Shown piece by piece: positions 43,436 through 53,407 of a DNA stretch of 64,000 bases (position 1 is the first letter of the stretch; every line of letters begins with the position of its first letter). A program made the translations under genes and the position numbers. A model generated the notes under the pieces. The model was not told the origin of the DNA. It did no database searches and worked only from the letters and a program-made list of their open reading frames with translations. Origin of the DNA: Planktothrix rubescens CCAP 1459/22 (GTDB lineage Bacteria; Cyanobacteriota; Cyanobacteriia; Cyanobacteriales; Microcoleaceae); the NCBI GenBank assembly GCA_904830895.1, contig LR882958.1, positions 5,400,397-5,464,396 of the forward strand, read 5' to 3'.

Positions 43436-44146
43436 ATGATGTTTTCCCAGTCTTCCGGGTACCGAATTGATAACTATTCCAATTTTGAAGTCACAAGCGA
43501 TAGCCGGATTGAAACCTTCTCTCCGAGTAATATTGTGCCGATTGTGATTGAGCAGTCGGGGATGGGGGAACGGGCTTTCGACCTCTATTCCCGTCTGTTG
43601 AGGGAACGGATTATTTTTCTAGGAACTCCGATTGATGATGATGTGGCCAATGCCCTGAGTGCCCAACTGTTGTTCCTAGAAGCCGAAGACCCGGAAAAAG
43701 ATATCCAAATCTATATTAATTCTCCGGGGGGTTCTGTGACCGCAGGTATGGCGATTCTGGACACCATGCAGCAAATTCGCCCCGATGTGGTCACCATCTG
43801 TTATGGCATGGCCGCTAGTATGGGGGCTTTTTTATTAGCCGCCGGAACCCATGGAAAACGGATGTCTTTGCCCAGTTCCCGAATTATGATTCACCAACCC
43901 CTCGGCGGAACCCAGGGACAGGCCGTTGATATTGAAATCCAAGCCAAAGAAATCCTATATCATAAACGGGTACTAAATGAGTTATTGGCTGAACATACGG
44001 GTCAACCGATTGAACGAATTGAGGAAGATACGGAACGGGACTTCTATATGTCTGCGGAAGATGCTAAAGAATATGGTCTAATAGATAAGGTGATCGACCG
44101 CACCCAAAATCTTCCGATTCCCGGAGAATCCGTTTCTGTAACCTAA
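43436..44146 (+). CDS. clpP: ATP-dependent Clp protease proteolytic subunit ClpP
   Basis: 236 residues from ATG at 43436, which has GAGG 5 bp upstream; the longer frame from 43352 is not conserved. Catalytic triad parts are seen: Ser in [14 protein letters not shown] (near 127), His in [10 protein letters not shown] (near 152), and Asp in [11 protein letters not shown]. The N-terminal loop [13 protein letters not shown] is extended by about 40 residues, typical for cyanobacterial paralogues. It is directly upstream of clpX (12-bp gap), as for the ClpP2 subunit of cyanobacteria, with which it makes the ClpXP protease. Confidence 0.96.
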   Translation: MMFSQSSGYRIDNYSNFEVTSDSRIETFSPSNIVPIVIEQSGMGERAFDLYSRLLRERIIFLGTPIDDDVANALSAQLLFLEAEDPEKDIQIYINSPGGSVTAGMAILDTMQQIRPDVVTICYGMAASMGAFLLAAGTHGKRMSLPSSRIMIHQPLGGTQGQAVDIEIQAKEILYHKRVLNELLAEHTGQPIERIEEDTERDFYMSAEDAKEYGLIDKVIDRTQNLPIPGESVSVT

Positions 44147-44158
44147 GATGAGGTAACT

Positions 44159-45508
44159 ATGTCCAAGTACGACTCCCATCTAAAATGTTCTTTCTGTGGT
44201 AAGTCCCAGGAGCAAGTTCGCAAGCTCATTGCAGGGCCAGGTGTTTATATCTGTGATGAATGTGTGGAACTCTGTAATGAAATTTTAGATGAGGAGTTAT
44301 TCGACAGTAGTTCGGCCACACCCCCCCCAACTTCCCCCCGTCCCCAAGTCCCCCAATCTCCCCAACGGCGACAACGGACTGGACGAGTGGGTTTAAATCA
44401 AATTCCTAAACCGAGAGAAATTAAATCCTATCTCGACTCCCACGTTATTGGCCAAGATGAGGCGAAAAAAGTTCTCTCGGTTGCGGTTTATAACCACTAC
44501 AAACGGTTAGGGTTTCTACAAACGAAAACTACCGGACGTCCGGCCGAAGATAGTAATGTTGAGTTACAAAAATCTAATATTCTATTAATTGGCCCCACCG
44601 GATGCGGGAAAACCCTATTAGCGGAAACCCTGGCTAAAATGTTAGAGGTTCCCTTTGCTGTTGCTGACGCCACAACCCTCACCGAAGCTGGTTATGTTGG
44701 GGAAGATGTGGAAAATATTCTATTGCGGTTGTTACAGGTTGCCGATTTTGATGTGGAAGAAGCGCAACGGGGAATTGTTTATATTGATGAAATTGATAAA
44801 ATTGCCCGCAAAAGTGAAAATCCATCTATTACCAGGGATGTATCGGGGGAAGGAGTACAACAGGCTTTATTAAAAATGTTAGAGGGAACCATTGCTAATG
44901 TCCCACCCCAGGGCGGACGCAAACATCCCTATCAGGATTGTATTCAAATTGATACCAGTAATATTCTATTTGTCTGTGGGGGGGCCTTTGTCGGCTTAGA
45001 TAAATTGGTGGAGCAGAGGACGGGCAAAAAGTCCATGGGATTTGTCCAACAAGGAGATGTTCAACCGAAAGATAAACGCACCGTTGATGCCCTCAAACAC
45101 ATGGAACCCGATGATTTGGTCAAATTTGGTCTAATTCCTGAATTGATTGGTCGGATTCCGATGATAGCGGTCTTAGAACCCTTAGATGAAGCTACCTTGG
45201 TCGCCATTTTAACTGAGCCACGCAATGCTTTAGTGAAACAATATCAAAAACTATTGCGGATGGATAATGTGCAGTTAGAATTTGATGAAGATGCAATTAA
45301 AGCGATCGCTCAAGAAGCCTATCGTCGCAAAACCGGAGCCCGAGCGTTACGGGGAATTGTGGAGGAATTAATGTTAGATGTCATGTATGAAATTCCCTCT
45401 CGCAAAGATGTCAAACGCTGTCGGGTGACGCGAGAAATGGTAGAAAAACGTTCTACAGCAGAATTATTATTACATCCATCTTCCTTACCCAAACCCGAAT
45501 CAGCATAA
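44159..45508 (+). CDS. clpX: ATP-dependent Clp protease ATP-binding subunit ClpX
   Basis: 449 residues. The zinc finger CSFCGKSQ...CDECVELC starts it, a Pro/Ser-rich linker (about 55-85) follows, then the AAA+ domain: Walker A GPTGCGKT, pore loop [17 protein letters not shown] (Walker B), [13 protein letters not shown], sensor 1 [14 protein letters not shown], and [14 protein letters not shown] (sensor 2). It unfolds tagged substrates and feeds ClpP. It starts 12 bp after the clpP stop with its own SD-like GATGAGGTAACT. Confidence 0.98.
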   Translation: MSKYDSHLKCSFCGKSQEQVRKLIAGPGVYICDECVELCNEILDEELFDSSSATPPPTSPRPQVPQSPQRRQRTGRVGLNQIPKPREIKSYLDSHVIGQDEAKKVLSVAVYNHYKRLGFLQTKTTGRPAEDSNVELQKSNILLIGPTGCGKTLLAETLAKMLEVPFAVADATTLTEAGYVGEDVENILLRLLQVADFDVEEAQRGIVYIDEIDKIARKSENPSITRDVSGEGVQQALLKMLEGTIANVPPQGGRKHPYQDCIQIDTSNILFVCGGAFVGLDKLVEQRTGKKSMGFVQQGDVQPKDKRTVDALKHMEPDDLVKFGLIPELIGRIPMIAVLEPLDEATLVAILTEPRNALVKQYQKLLRMDNVQLEFDEDAIKAIAQEAYRRKTGARALRGIVEELMLDVMYEIPSRKDVKRCRVTREMVEKRSTAELLLHPSSLPKPESA

Positions 45509-45522
45509 TCAGTTATCAGTAG

Positions 45523-45542
45523 AGACGTGCCATGGCGCGTCT
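45523..45542. repeat. Near-perfect palindrome AGACGTGCCATGGCGCGTCT
   Basis: 20-bp palindrome with one mismatch, 14 bp after the clpX stop, between two direct copies of CAGTTATCAGT. This word is a common short intergenic palindrome in filamentous cyanobacteria and could end the clpPX transcript. Confidence 0.6.
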
Positions 45543-45581
45543 GTACCAGTTATCAGTTTAGGAGTTACTAATTATCAATTT

Positions 45582-46931
45582 ATGACATTAAATCTATTAA
45601 ATTCGGTGCATCTAAGATTCAAAGAATCTCAATTCAAACTGAAAAAACTGATCCCCGTTTTCGTGGGTTTACTCACGTTATTAAGTATTTTAGGGGTCGG
45701 ACAATTTCAAGTTTTAGGACAACAACAAAACGATATTACGATTGATTTTGGCGCTCAAAGAACTGGCTTGAATTCCGTTAGTGGCTTTTTGTACGGTAAA
45801 AATGCCACCCAACCTCCCGATACTATTATTAAGCCCTTAGAACCTAAATTATGGCGGACATCCCAACTGGACTTGTATCCGCGAGTGATTGGACTGGGGG
45901 CTAGATTTCAACTGATTTTAAGTGATACTTGGGGCTATGGCTCCCCCAGGGGCTGGCCCTATGATAATTATGCTAAATGGGAAGAACACGTTCGACAACT
46001 TGCCCGCCAACATAAAGATAAAGTCATATTATGGGATGTTTGGAACGAACCTGACTTAAAAGAGCCCTTTTGGAAAGGAACAAGAGAACAGTTTTTTGAA
46101 ACCTATAAACGAGCCTATCAAGTATTACGTCAGGAATTAGGCCCGAATGTAATGATTGGTGGCCCGAGTATTACTAAATATGATCAAAATTTTCTGAATG
46201 CCTTTTTAAATTATTGCAAGAATAATAATTTAGAAGTGAACTTTTTATCTTGGCATGAACTTAATGATCAAGATATTACCTCAATTACGGCTCGGATTAA
46301 TAATGCCCGTCGGAGTTTACAACAAAATCCCGATTACCAAAGTCTAAAAATTAAGGAAATTCATGTTAATGAAATTATTGGCCCTACGGCTCAATATCGT
46401 CCGGCGGAAAATTTAGGCTTTTTGTATTACACCGAATTAGGACGGCCCGATGGTGCGGCTAGAGCCTGTTGGGACCCGATTAATAAAGGCAGTGGAACCA
46501 ATAATTGTTTTAATAATAGTTTAGATGGTTTAGTTACCCCCGATCAATCCTTACCCAGAGCCGTCTGGTGGGTTTATAAAGCCTACACCGATGGGTTTAA
46601 TTCCCGGGTTGCGAGTCAGTCTAGTAACCCCAAAATTGTTGCCTTAGCTAGTCGTGCAAATCGAGAAGGAAAAGCTCAAATTCTATTCGGTTATTTTGAA
46701 CAAGCCTTTTCTGCGCCGACGGCGGGAGTCACATTAATTCTGAAAAATTTACCTAATTCCAGTGGAAATTCAACCTTTAAAGTCCAAAAAATCCCCGATT
46801 CTGGAGAACAAGTAATCAAGGAATTGGTCACAGTCCGACAGGAGAATATTACCGTAAATAATCAACAGTTAGTCCGGTTAACAATTCCTAATATTCAACT
46901 GCATGAAGCCTATATTTTAACTATTGGCTAA
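45582..46931 (+). CDS. Secreted glycoside hydrolase-like (clan A, TIM barrel) protein
   Basis: 449 residues. Residues 22-44 form a signal anchor (LIPVFVGLLTLLSILGVGQF). The catalytic barrel has the acid/base motif WDVWNEPDLKE (Glu near 155), as in GH39, GH10 and GH5 enzymes, and a possible nucleophile in KEIHVNEIIG (Glu near 264). LSWHELND, WWVYKAYTDG and a C-terminal beta domain follow. The nearest annotated relatives would be GH39-like xylosidases; substrate unknown. It could remodel the cell's own surface polysaccharide, given the glycan locus downstream. Confidence 0.75.
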   Translation: MTLNLLNSVHLRFKESQFKLKKLIPVFVGLLTLLSILGVGQFQVLGQQQNDITIDFGAQRTGLNSVSGFLYGKNATQPPDTIIKPLEPKLWRTSQLDLYPRVIGLGARFQLILSDTWGYGSPRGWPYDNYAKWEEHVRQLARQHKDKVILWDVWNEPDLKEPFWKGTREQFFETYKRAYQVLRQELGPNVMIGGPSITKYDQNFLNAFLNYCKNNNLEVNFLSWHELNDQDITSITARINNARRSLQQNPDYQSLKIKEIHVNEIIGPTAQYRPAENLGFLYYTELGRPDGAARACWDPINKGSGTNNCFNNSLDGLVTPDQSLPRAVWWVYKAYTDGFNSRVASQSSNPKIVALASRANREGKAQILFGYFEQAFSAPTAGVTLILKNLPNSSGNSTFKVQKIPDSGEQVIKELVTVRQENITVNNQQLVRLTIPNIQLHEAYILTIG

Positions 46932-47037
46932 GGTTTATTAAGCAATCTAAGGCTTAAAATCGAACTTTTTGGCGATAAGTTAGTCAATAATTAAAGAAGG
47001 GCTTAAAATCAAAGATAACTGTTTACTAGGTAATATT

Positions 47038-47505
47038 ATGTGGCTCCGTAATCAAACTTCCCGTGCTGTTGTGGCAATTTTTGGGCTTTCAATGGTTGCT
47101 ATGTTCGCTAGTTCAACTCCGGTTATGGCTGAATCTATTGCCCAAGGTGAACCGAATCAACCGCAAATGAATGGCCGTTCAGATAGAATGTTCAGTTCAC
47201 TGAATTTGACCCCGGAACAACAACAGAAAATTCAAGCAATTCGCCAGGAATATCAGGGACAAATCCGCCAACAACAACAACAAATGCGTCAACTTCAGCA
47301 AGAATTAAATGAGTTAATGGCTAAAAATGCTCCTGAAAGCGAACTTCGCCTAAAACATAATCAGTTTATGGCATTAAAACAACAGATGGGAGACATTCAG
47401 TTTAATATAATGTTAAAAACGCGAGAAATTTTAACCGCAGAACAACGCACTCAACTGGCTAATTTGATGCAAGAGCGTCGTCAAAGTCCTCGTCGCGATC
47501 GCTAA
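47038..47505 (+). CDS. Spy/CpxP-like periplasmic protein
   Basis: 155 residues. A signal peptide (RAVVAIFGLSMVAMFASSTPVMA) precedes a wholly helical, Gln-rich domain: the LTxxQ motifs are LNLTPEQQQKIQ and LTAEQRTQLANLMQ. This is the Spy/CpxP family, small periplasmic chaperones that bind unfolded proteins or sense envelope stress in enterobacteria. Cyanobacterial members are not characterised in detail. It is monocistronic, ATG at 47038. Confidence 0.82.
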   Translation: MWLRNQTSRAVVAIFGLSMVAMFASSTPVMAESIAQGEPNQPQMNGRSDRMFSSLNLTPEQQQKIQAIRQEYQGQIRQQQQQMRQLQQELNELMAKNAPESELRLKHNQFMALKQQMGDIQFNIMLKTREILTAEQRTQLANLMQERRQSPRRDR

Positions 47506-47557
47506 TTTTTTTTAACTTTCCTATCGGTTCAAATCACAGAATTAATCATCGCAGGAT

Positions 47558-48196
47558 ATGGGAACAAAAACTTATCTTTACTTACATGGTTTTGCTTCTA
47601 GTCCTGCTTCTAAAAAGGCAGAGTATTTGCGCGATCGCTTTGCATCTTTATCAATTAATTTAAACATTCCTGATTTGAACCAAGGAGATTTTTCCCATTT
47701 AACTTTAACTCGACAACTCCAACAAATTCCCACAGAATTATCCCCGGATACTTCTGATATTGTGGTGATTGGTTCAAGTTTTGGTGGTTTAACGGCGGCT
47801 AGATTTGCCGAACAAAATTTATCGGTTAAACGGTTAATTTTACTGGCTCCTGCGTTTAATTTTTTATCAGAGTGGTTTCCCAAGTTAGGAGCAGAAAAAT
47901 TAAATCTATGGAAAACTCAAGGGTATTTATCTATTTATCATTATGCAGAAAAACAGAATTTACCCTTGCATTATGATTTTTTAGAAGATTTAGCTCAATA
48001 CCCCGATGAACAGTTACAGCGTCAGATTCCTACATTAATTTTACATGGAATTAATGACGAAGTTATCCCGATTCAAGCCAGCCGAAACTATTTAAAAACC
48101 AGACCTTGGGTAAGATTAATTGAACTGAATAGTGATCATGGCTTAGAGAATGTTTTAGGTGAAATTTGGCGGGAAATTCAACAGTTTTTGGTTTGA
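47558..48196 (+). CDS. YqiA/YcfP-type alpha/beta-hydrolase (esterase)
   Basis: 212 residues. YLHGFASSPASKKAEYL opens the family, the nucleophile elbow is IGSSFGGLTAA (Ser), and the Asp-His pair is in LILHGINDEVIP and LNSDHGLENV. Relatives hydrolyse short acyl esters. ATG at 47558. Its stop lies 3 bp from the stop of the convergent gene at 48200. Confidence 0.9.
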   Translation: MGTKTYLYLHGFASSPASKKAEYLRDRFASLSINLNIPDLNQGDFSHLTLTRQLQQIPTELSPDTSDIVVIGSSFGGLTAARFAEQNLSVKRLILLAPAFNFLSEWFPKLGAEKLNLWKTQGYLSIYHYAEKQNLPLHYDFLEDLAQYPDEQLQRQIPTLILHGINDEVIPIQASRNYLKTRPWVRLIELNSDHGLENVLGEIWREIQQFLV

Positions 48197-48199
48197 TAG

Positions 48200-49222
48200 T
48201 TAATGTTTAATTTTTTGAATTTTAACTTTTATATTTTTGATTTTTTGTTGGATGAATTGCTTGACTTTTGTTAAAGTTTCACTCATCCCACTAGGACGAA
48301 TAAACTTCTGAGGACGTTGCTCAGGAAAGTTTAAATAACGATAGTATAAAAACAAATTTTTATAGGCAATATCCACATCATAACCTTGACAAAGCTCGGT
48401 AAATTTGCTAGAGGGAATACTCATATAATGTAGATAGGTCAGCCTTTTGCCGTGATCATAAAGAACGTGATCAATGTCCTCAAATTGAGAAGACCAATGA
48501 TTTCCCGTTGCGTGTTCAACATGATGATAAGCAAAATTATAATAGGGAATTTTACTACGAAGAACCATATAATTAAAAAGGGATTGATCCGGCCCAAATA
48601 AAGCCATAACATCTGCCTCACCTGATTTTAAACCCTCTAATAGTTGCTCCAATTGTACATCCAAAAAAACCCCTTTTTTGGATGCAAACCAACCCGCGCA
48701 AAAAATATTAGATTTTAGTTCTTCCCCAGGAAAAACTTTGACTAATTGTTCTAAAGGCTGATCAAAAATATATTTAAGATCAGACTTGTATTGAAAATCA
48801 TAGGTAACCCAATCATAATCATTTAATTTATCATAAATCAGAGTCAAAGAACCCATTAACAAGGTATCTGCATCAAAATAGATAAATTTATCAAAAGGGC
48901 CATCAATTCCGCAAAGTTTGCGGTGCATTGCCAGACGATACACTGGGGGGAAACCTCTTTCTTTCCAAACCTTTTGTGCTCTTTCGTGACATTTCCAGGC
49001 TTGAGTTGAGAAATTTTCCCACCGTTCTATTACTCGGTTATCTTCAAATAGTGTTACGTTTCTTCTGGTTGCAATTTCAGCTTTAACTTTTTCTAAACGA
49101 TCATCATAAGGAATCACACAAACGGGAATTTCTTGACCTGCATTCGCTTCAATGCTATTCAATAAAGCCACTAATTGATCATAAACAACATCATTTGCTA
49201 ATGTATAAATACCGTTAGTCAT
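48200..49222 (-). CDS. Npun_R2821/R2823-type glycosyltransferase-like protein, paralogue 1
   Basis: 340 residues of a nucleotide-diphospho-sugar transferase fold. The N-terminus MTNGIYTLANDVVYDQLVAL is the family signature; the donor-binding DxD is IYFDADTLLMGS. Later features are the conserved GPDQSLFNYMVLRS and LYDHGKRLTYLHYM. The last 25 residues are basic (TKVKQFIQQKIKNIKVKIQ) and may bind membrane. Two paralogues follow in the same direction; copy 3 (50143) is the closest in sequence. Sugar and acceptor unknown. Confidence 0.82.
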   Translation of the reverse strand: MTNGIYTLANDVVYDQLVALLNSIEANAGQEIPVCVIPYDDRLEKVKAEIATRRNVTLFEDNRVIERWENFSTQAWKCHERAQKVWKERGFPPVYRLAMHRKLCGIDGPFDKFIYFDADTLLMGSLTLIYDKLNDYDWVTYDFQYKSDLKYIFDQPLEQLVKVFPGEELKSNIFCAGWFASKKGVFLDVQLEQLLEGLKSGEADVMALFGPDQSLFNYMVLRSKIPYYNFAYHHVEHATGNHWSSQFEDIDHVLYDHGKRLTYLHYMSIPSSKFTELCQGYDVDIAYKNLFLYYRYLNFPEQRPQKFIRPSGMSETLTKVKQFIQQKIKNIKVKIQKIKH

Positions 49223-49239
49223 CGTTTGTGATCCTTAAT

Positions 49240-50133
49240 TTAGAAGTTACTGGAACTGGACAGGAAGGGAAATAAACGAGTTAGTTTTCTTTTCCAAGTG
49301 GGTTTTCCTTCATGTAAATAACGATAGTATTCCCAAATATTCCAATAGGAACCTCCGGGTTTTAAGGGTGTTCCTGCCCAGTGTAAATACTTGAGCCGTT
49401 TGCCATTATCATAAAGGATATGATCTTTTTCTTTGAAATGTTTAGAACCTCCCCAACTCCCCGGTGCATTTTCTGGGGGTTTGACTAAATTTCCCCGTTT
49501 AGAAATTTGTTTAAGAACCAGATAGTTTAAAATGGGCTGATCGGTTACTCCTTGGCTAAAATCAAAATATTCTCGATGTTGGGAACAGTCTCTTAGGATA
49601 TCATAAAGTTGTTCTAGGGTAAAAATTCCAGTTCGAGATGCCCAAAATCCACTGTTAAAAACATCCTCGATTTGTTCATCGCTGAAAATACCTTGTTCTT
49701 TAACCAGGGGGGAAAAGATATTGCTGATTTTTTCTCCAACAAAGTGATAATCACAACAGAAGAAATCCCATTGTTTCAGGTAATCTAAGTTAGCAACAAT
49801 ATCCTCAAAAACGATAATATCGGTATCAATATACAGAAATTCGTCTAAGGGCCCAAACCAAACGGCTAATTTCCGCATTTTATTGGGAAGTTTCAGAAAA
49901 TCTCGATCAAAAATTTCCCCAATTTTCTGAGTTAATTGTTCCAGAAAGTTTAAATCTGGAAAGACTTGCACCCCATGTAATTTTCCCAATGTTTCTGCCA
50001 CTTCTTGGTAATCTTCATTAAATGGGATGAGAAAAATGGGAACCTCTGAGTTATAATGGCGAATGCTATTAAGAAGGGCGATCGCATTTTCCATCACCCG
50101 GTTATTAGCAACAATATAAATGCCTCGGTTCAT
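49240..50133 (-). CDS. Npun_R2821/R2823-type glycosyltransferase-like protein, paralogue 2
   Basis: 297 residues. MNRGIYIVANNRVMENAIAL is the signature start, the DxD is LYIDTDIIVFED, and DHILYDNGKRLKYLHWAG corresponds to the family's C-terminal block. It is the most divergent of the three tandem paralogues; it has a shorter C-terminus. The gap to the previous gene is 9 bp and to the next 17 bp, so they are translated from one mRNA. Confidence 0.82.
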   Translation of the reverse strand: MNRGIYIVANNRVMENAIALLNSIRHYNSEVPIFLIPFNEDYQEVAETLGKLHGVQVFPDLNFLEQLTQKIGEIFDRDFLKLPNKMRKLAVWFGPLDEFLYIDTDIIVFEDIVANLDYLKQWDFFCCDYHFVGEKISNIFSPLVKEQGIFSDEQIEDVFNSGFWASRTGIFTLEQLYDILRDCSQHREYFDFSQGVTDQPILNYLVLKQISKRGNLVKPPENAPGSWGGSKHFKEKDHILYDNGKRLKYLHWAGTPLKPGGSYWNIWEYYRYLHEGKPTWKRKLTRLFPFLSSSSNF

Positions 50134-50142
50134 AACTTCTCC

Positions 50143-51114
50143 TTAACTTAATAATTTTAATTTTCTTAAAACTCGTTTTAAGAGATTGGGTTGAGAATTC
50201 GGGTAGGGCGATACGGGTGGGGTTGTAAATACAGGACGTTTTTCGGGTTCATGTAAATAGCGATAATACAAAAACAAATCTCGATAAGGGAAATCCAAAT
50301 TTTCTCCTGAACAAACCCTGGTCATCATATTGGGCTGAACACCAATATAATGTAAATAGGTGAGTTGATTCCCTTTATCATAGAGAATATGTTCCTTTTC
50401 CTGAAAGTGTTTAGAGGTTGCACTGCACCCTGTCTTTTCAGTATCCGGTAGGCTATAAGCAAAATTATAACTGGGAATGCCTGAGCGCATCACCATGTAG
50501 TTAATTAAAGGTTGTTCTCCGGCTCCTTCATAGAGGATTTCTGATTCTCCTGCTTGTAAATAGCCAATTAACTGATTTCTCACTTCAGCCGAGAATACTC
50601 CTTTTTTAGAACCATAAAACCCCGAACAAAAAATTTCAGAATCAATACGTTTTTTGTCAAAGACTTGGAGCAGTTTAGGCGATTTAAGGTTATAAACTTT
50701 GGTTCGATCAAAGAATTGGAAATCATAAACGATCCAATCATAATGTTGTAATTTCTCAAAAACATGATCTAATGAGTTCATTACTAAGGTATCTGCATCC
50801 ATGTAAATAAACTCATCAAAAGGGCCATCAAACGCACAAAACCGTCTATGGGCGCCATACAGTCGGTATTTACGGTTTAACCGTTGGGGTTGAGATTCTA
50901 GCATAAACTCATCCCACCGTTGAATTGATTCTAAATCATCATAAATAAAAACATTGGGACGGTGTTCAACTTCTGCTTTAACCCGTTCTAATCGATCATC
51001 AAAGGGAAACACACAAACGGGTGTTTCTGGGCCTAAAATGGCATCAATACTGTTGAGTAGCGCCAGCAGTTGGTCATAAACTACATCATTGCCAAGAGTA
51101 CAAATTCCCTGCAT
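50143..51114 (-). CDS. Npun_R2821/R2823-type glycosyltransferase-like protein, paralogue 3
   Basis: 323 residues. The start MQGICTLGNDVVYDQLLALL, the DxD IYMDADTLVMNS, an EQPLINYMVMRSGIP block and the ending HILYDKGNQLTYLHYIG show close kinship to paralogue 1. A basic, helical C-terminus (NLLKRVLRKLKLLS) could be membrane-associated. Probably a product of tandem duplication in this glycan operon. Confidence 0.83.
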   Translation of the reverse strand: MQGICTLGNDVVYDQLLALLNSIDAILGPETPVCVFPFDDRLERVKAEVEHRPNVFIYDDLESIQRWDEFMLESQPQRLNRKYRLYGAHRRFCAFDGPFDEFIYMDADTLVMNSLDHVFEKLQHYDWIVYDFQFFDRTKVYNLKSPKLLQVFDKKRIDSEIFCSGFYGSKKGVFSAEVRNQLIGYLQAGESEILYEGAGEQPLINYMVMRSGIPSYNFAYSLPDTEKTGCSATSKHFQEKEHILYDKGNQLTYLHYIGVQPNMMTRVCSGENLDFPYRDLFLYYRYLHEPEKRPVFTTPPVSPYPNSQPNLLKRVLRKLKLLS

Positions 51115-51177
51115 ACTGACTCCTCTGTTTCTATAGCGTGTTTAGATGGTGCAGCCGAGCATTCAAGATTGAGTAAA

Positions 51178-52143
51178 TTAGAGACTAGAATTCTCAGCAA
51201 ACTCAGATAACCAATTCAATAAATTCAGTTTGTGTAAAATAATCTGTCGAGCTTCTGCGATCGCCGCTTTTGCTTCAAACCAAGCATCAGGACTGCTAAT
51301 AACCTCCTGAATATAGGATATTCCTTTTTCATCTAAACTCGGTAATCTTAAGAAACTGCCTGGAGGCAATAATCGATCTGCTGCTGGCCCTCCATAATAA
51401 ATCGGGAGACACCAAGCGAGTAAAGAATCCCAAAGTTTTTCAGTAACATACCAATCATTATCGGCATAATTTTCAATCGCTAAATTGTAAGAATAAGGAG
51501 CCATTCCATACCATTTATTTTTTAATTCTCCCGATGCTTTCACCCAAGTCGGTAATCCTCGACCATAAAAATCGATTTGCCCATTTTGAGCTTGTAACGC
51601 TTGCAAAAAATCTAATCGTTTCCGATGATTAGCCGTGCGATTAATTCCTGATGTAATCCAACTACAAGATTTCACTTTTTCCGGGGGATTCATTTCATTT
51701 AACTCTCGAAAGGAGTTGGAATGATACCAAATCGCAGGCATATAATCGGGTGTTGGAGCTAAATCATCGGGGCCGGAAATATAACCACAATACTGTTTCG
51801 CTTTTTCATAATTAGTTTTATTAATTTCTACAATTTCTGCTAAGGGGGGTTCTCGCAATAAATAAATCATCCGATCTTTAGTAACCCCCCTAAACTTTTC
51901 CTGCATATTCGGTTCAGGCGGTTGGGGTTTGAGGGTTTGTTTTAAGCGTTCTTTCCATGATAATTTTTTAGGAGGTTTCCGAAAATCAAATTGATAAAGT
52001 AACAGAAAATCCGGTTGAGGATGATTCGCTTGAATCCTAATATTGCCCCACTTGCCAAAATCATGAGGCGTTTGTTGCCAAAGCCAATCACTTTGGTTTA
52101 CCCCTGGATAGCTGGTGATCATGCCTACAATTTTTTCAGTCAT
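51178..52143 (-). CDS. Glycosyltransferase family 10 (fucosyltransferase)-like protein
   Basis: 321 residues. The C-terminal third is the GT10 signature: YSYNLAIENYADNDWYVTEK and LWDSLLAWCLPIYYGGPAAD, the GDP-fucose binding segment of alpha-1,3-fucosyltransferases. An earlier FYGRGLPTW and KNKWYGMAPY also fit. It would add a fucose or related residue from a GDP-sugar to the nascent glycan. The transcript runs from the GT4 gene (19-bp gap) into this one. Confidence 0.88.
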   Translation of the reverse strand: MTEKIVGMITSYPGVNQSDWLWQQTPHDFGKWGNIRIQANHPQPDFLLLYQFDFRKPPKKLSWKERLKQTLKPQPPEPNMQEKFRGVTKDRMIYLLREPPLAEIVEINKTNYEKAKQYCGYISGPDDLAPTPDYMPAIWYHSNSFRELNEMNPPEKVKSCSWITSGINRTANHRKRLDFLQALQAQNGQIDFYGRGLPTWVKASGELKNKWYGMAPYSYNLAIENYADNDWYVTEKLWDSLLAWCLPIYYGGPAADRLLPPGSFLRLPSLDEKGISYIQEVISSPDAWFEAKAAIAEARQIILHKLNLLNWLSEFAENSSL

Positions 52144-52162
52144 TAGTTTATCCTCAATCTAA

Positions 52163-53371
52163 TTACAAGGCAACGGTGGGACGCATCGGTTCTGGAACGT
52201 GAGCTAAAATTTTAGAAATCCGATTTTCCCAAGAAAACTGACGAGCAAATTCTATATTTTCTGTATATCCCTCTAGTTTGCGTGGATATTTTTCCAAAAC
52301 TTGCTCAAGACATTGAGCAAATAAATGGGGCTGATCCGGCTCACACCAACCCGATATGATATTAGCATACTTAAATTCCATCAGAGGCGGAATTTCTGTT
52401 GATGCGATGGGGGTTCCTGATGCTAAATAATCAAAAAATTTCAGGGGAGAGGTAAAGGTAGCTGCTTGAGTCAACAGATGGGGATGAGCTAGAATATCGG
52501 CGGCTTGTAATAAACTAGCAAGTTGATTTTGAGGCAGAAATCCTAAAAATTCAACGTTATCGACCTGTTTTTCTTGCGATTGGGTTTGATAATCTTTGAC
52601 ATGGGATGGATCACCGCCTGCAAAAACAAACTGAATTTTAGGTAAGGTTTTAGCCACATCTATCAATAGATCAATACCTTTAAAAGAATATAATCCCCCC
52701 GAATAAACGACTAAATACTGTCGCTGATTGTGTAGAAGTTTTTCTCGCCATTTTTGGGCATCTTCAAGTTGCCGAAATAGAAAAAAATCATTACAACCGT
52801 TGTGGAGGGTAATCACTTTTTCGGGAGGCATTCCATTATTAATCATGCTGTCTCTCACGGTATCAGCAACGGTGACGGTAATAGTTAATAAAGGACTATT
52901 GACTATTTCAGGTTCAAATTTCCATTGTTCATGATGATCCTGTTCATAAATGGCGGGAATGCCCGAACGAATAGCTAATTTAGCAAAGCCCCAATTACCA
53001 GTATGTACAATTTTTGCAGCAGGCTTAATAAAGGTGGGGAAGTAATATTTAGAAATAATTGTATTCGAGTGAGTCCATTTTCCGCCCCAAGGGCGATCAA
53101 CAGGCCAGGGCCGAGGTAGGGGAGCCACTTTTAATTTATTTTGGACATTATAAGCTTGGACGATTTCTGCTTCTGGTGTTTGGGGTGAAAAGGGATGCAA
53201 CAATTTCTGGGGATTAAAAGAAGTTATTGCTTTCTGAAGATAAACTAAGACCGTTGAGTAGCCTAAGTTAGCGGCTGCATTGGCAGAATTAACAACCTGT
53301 ACCAAACTTGCTACATTTGTTTGTGGCAAAACATTCCGAGTGTAAAAAATATAATATTTAGGGAGTGACAT
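52163..53371 (-). CDS. Glycosyltransferase family 4 (GT-B) protein
   Basis: 402 residues. The C-terminal Rossmann domain has VVYSGGLYSFKGIDLLIDVA, IQFVFAGGDPSHVKDY, and the donor-binding ASGTPIASTEIPPLMEF with the E-x7-E region. The N-terminal half has QVVNSANAAANLGYSTVLVYL. This is a retaining GT-B enzyme; donor unknown. It follows the ABC exporter gene with a 36-bp gap that contains a TA-rich run (53388-53399). Confidence 0.9.
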   Translation of the reverse strand: MSLPKYYIFYTRNVLPQTNVASLVQVVNSANAAANLGYSTVLVYLQKAITSFNPQKLLHPFSPQTPEAEIVQAYNVQNKLKVAPLPRPWPVDRPWGGKWTHSNTIISKYYFPTFIKPAAKIVHTGNWGFAKLAIRSGIPAIYEQDHHEQWKFEPEIVNSPLLTITVTVADTVRDSMINNGMPPEKVITLHNGCNDFFLFRQLEDAQKWREKLLHNQRQYLVVYSGGLYSFKGIDLLIDVAKTLPKIQFVFAGGDPSHVKDYQTQSQEKQVDNVEFLGFLPQNQLASLLQAADILAHPHLLTQAATFTSPLKFFDYLASGTPIASTEIPPLMEFKYANIISGWCEPDQPHLFAQCLEQVLEKYPRKLEGYTENIEFARQFSWENRISKILAHVPEPMRPTVAL

Positions 53372-53407
53372 AAAATTTATACCTCTGAGTATATATATAT
53401 TGTAGCG

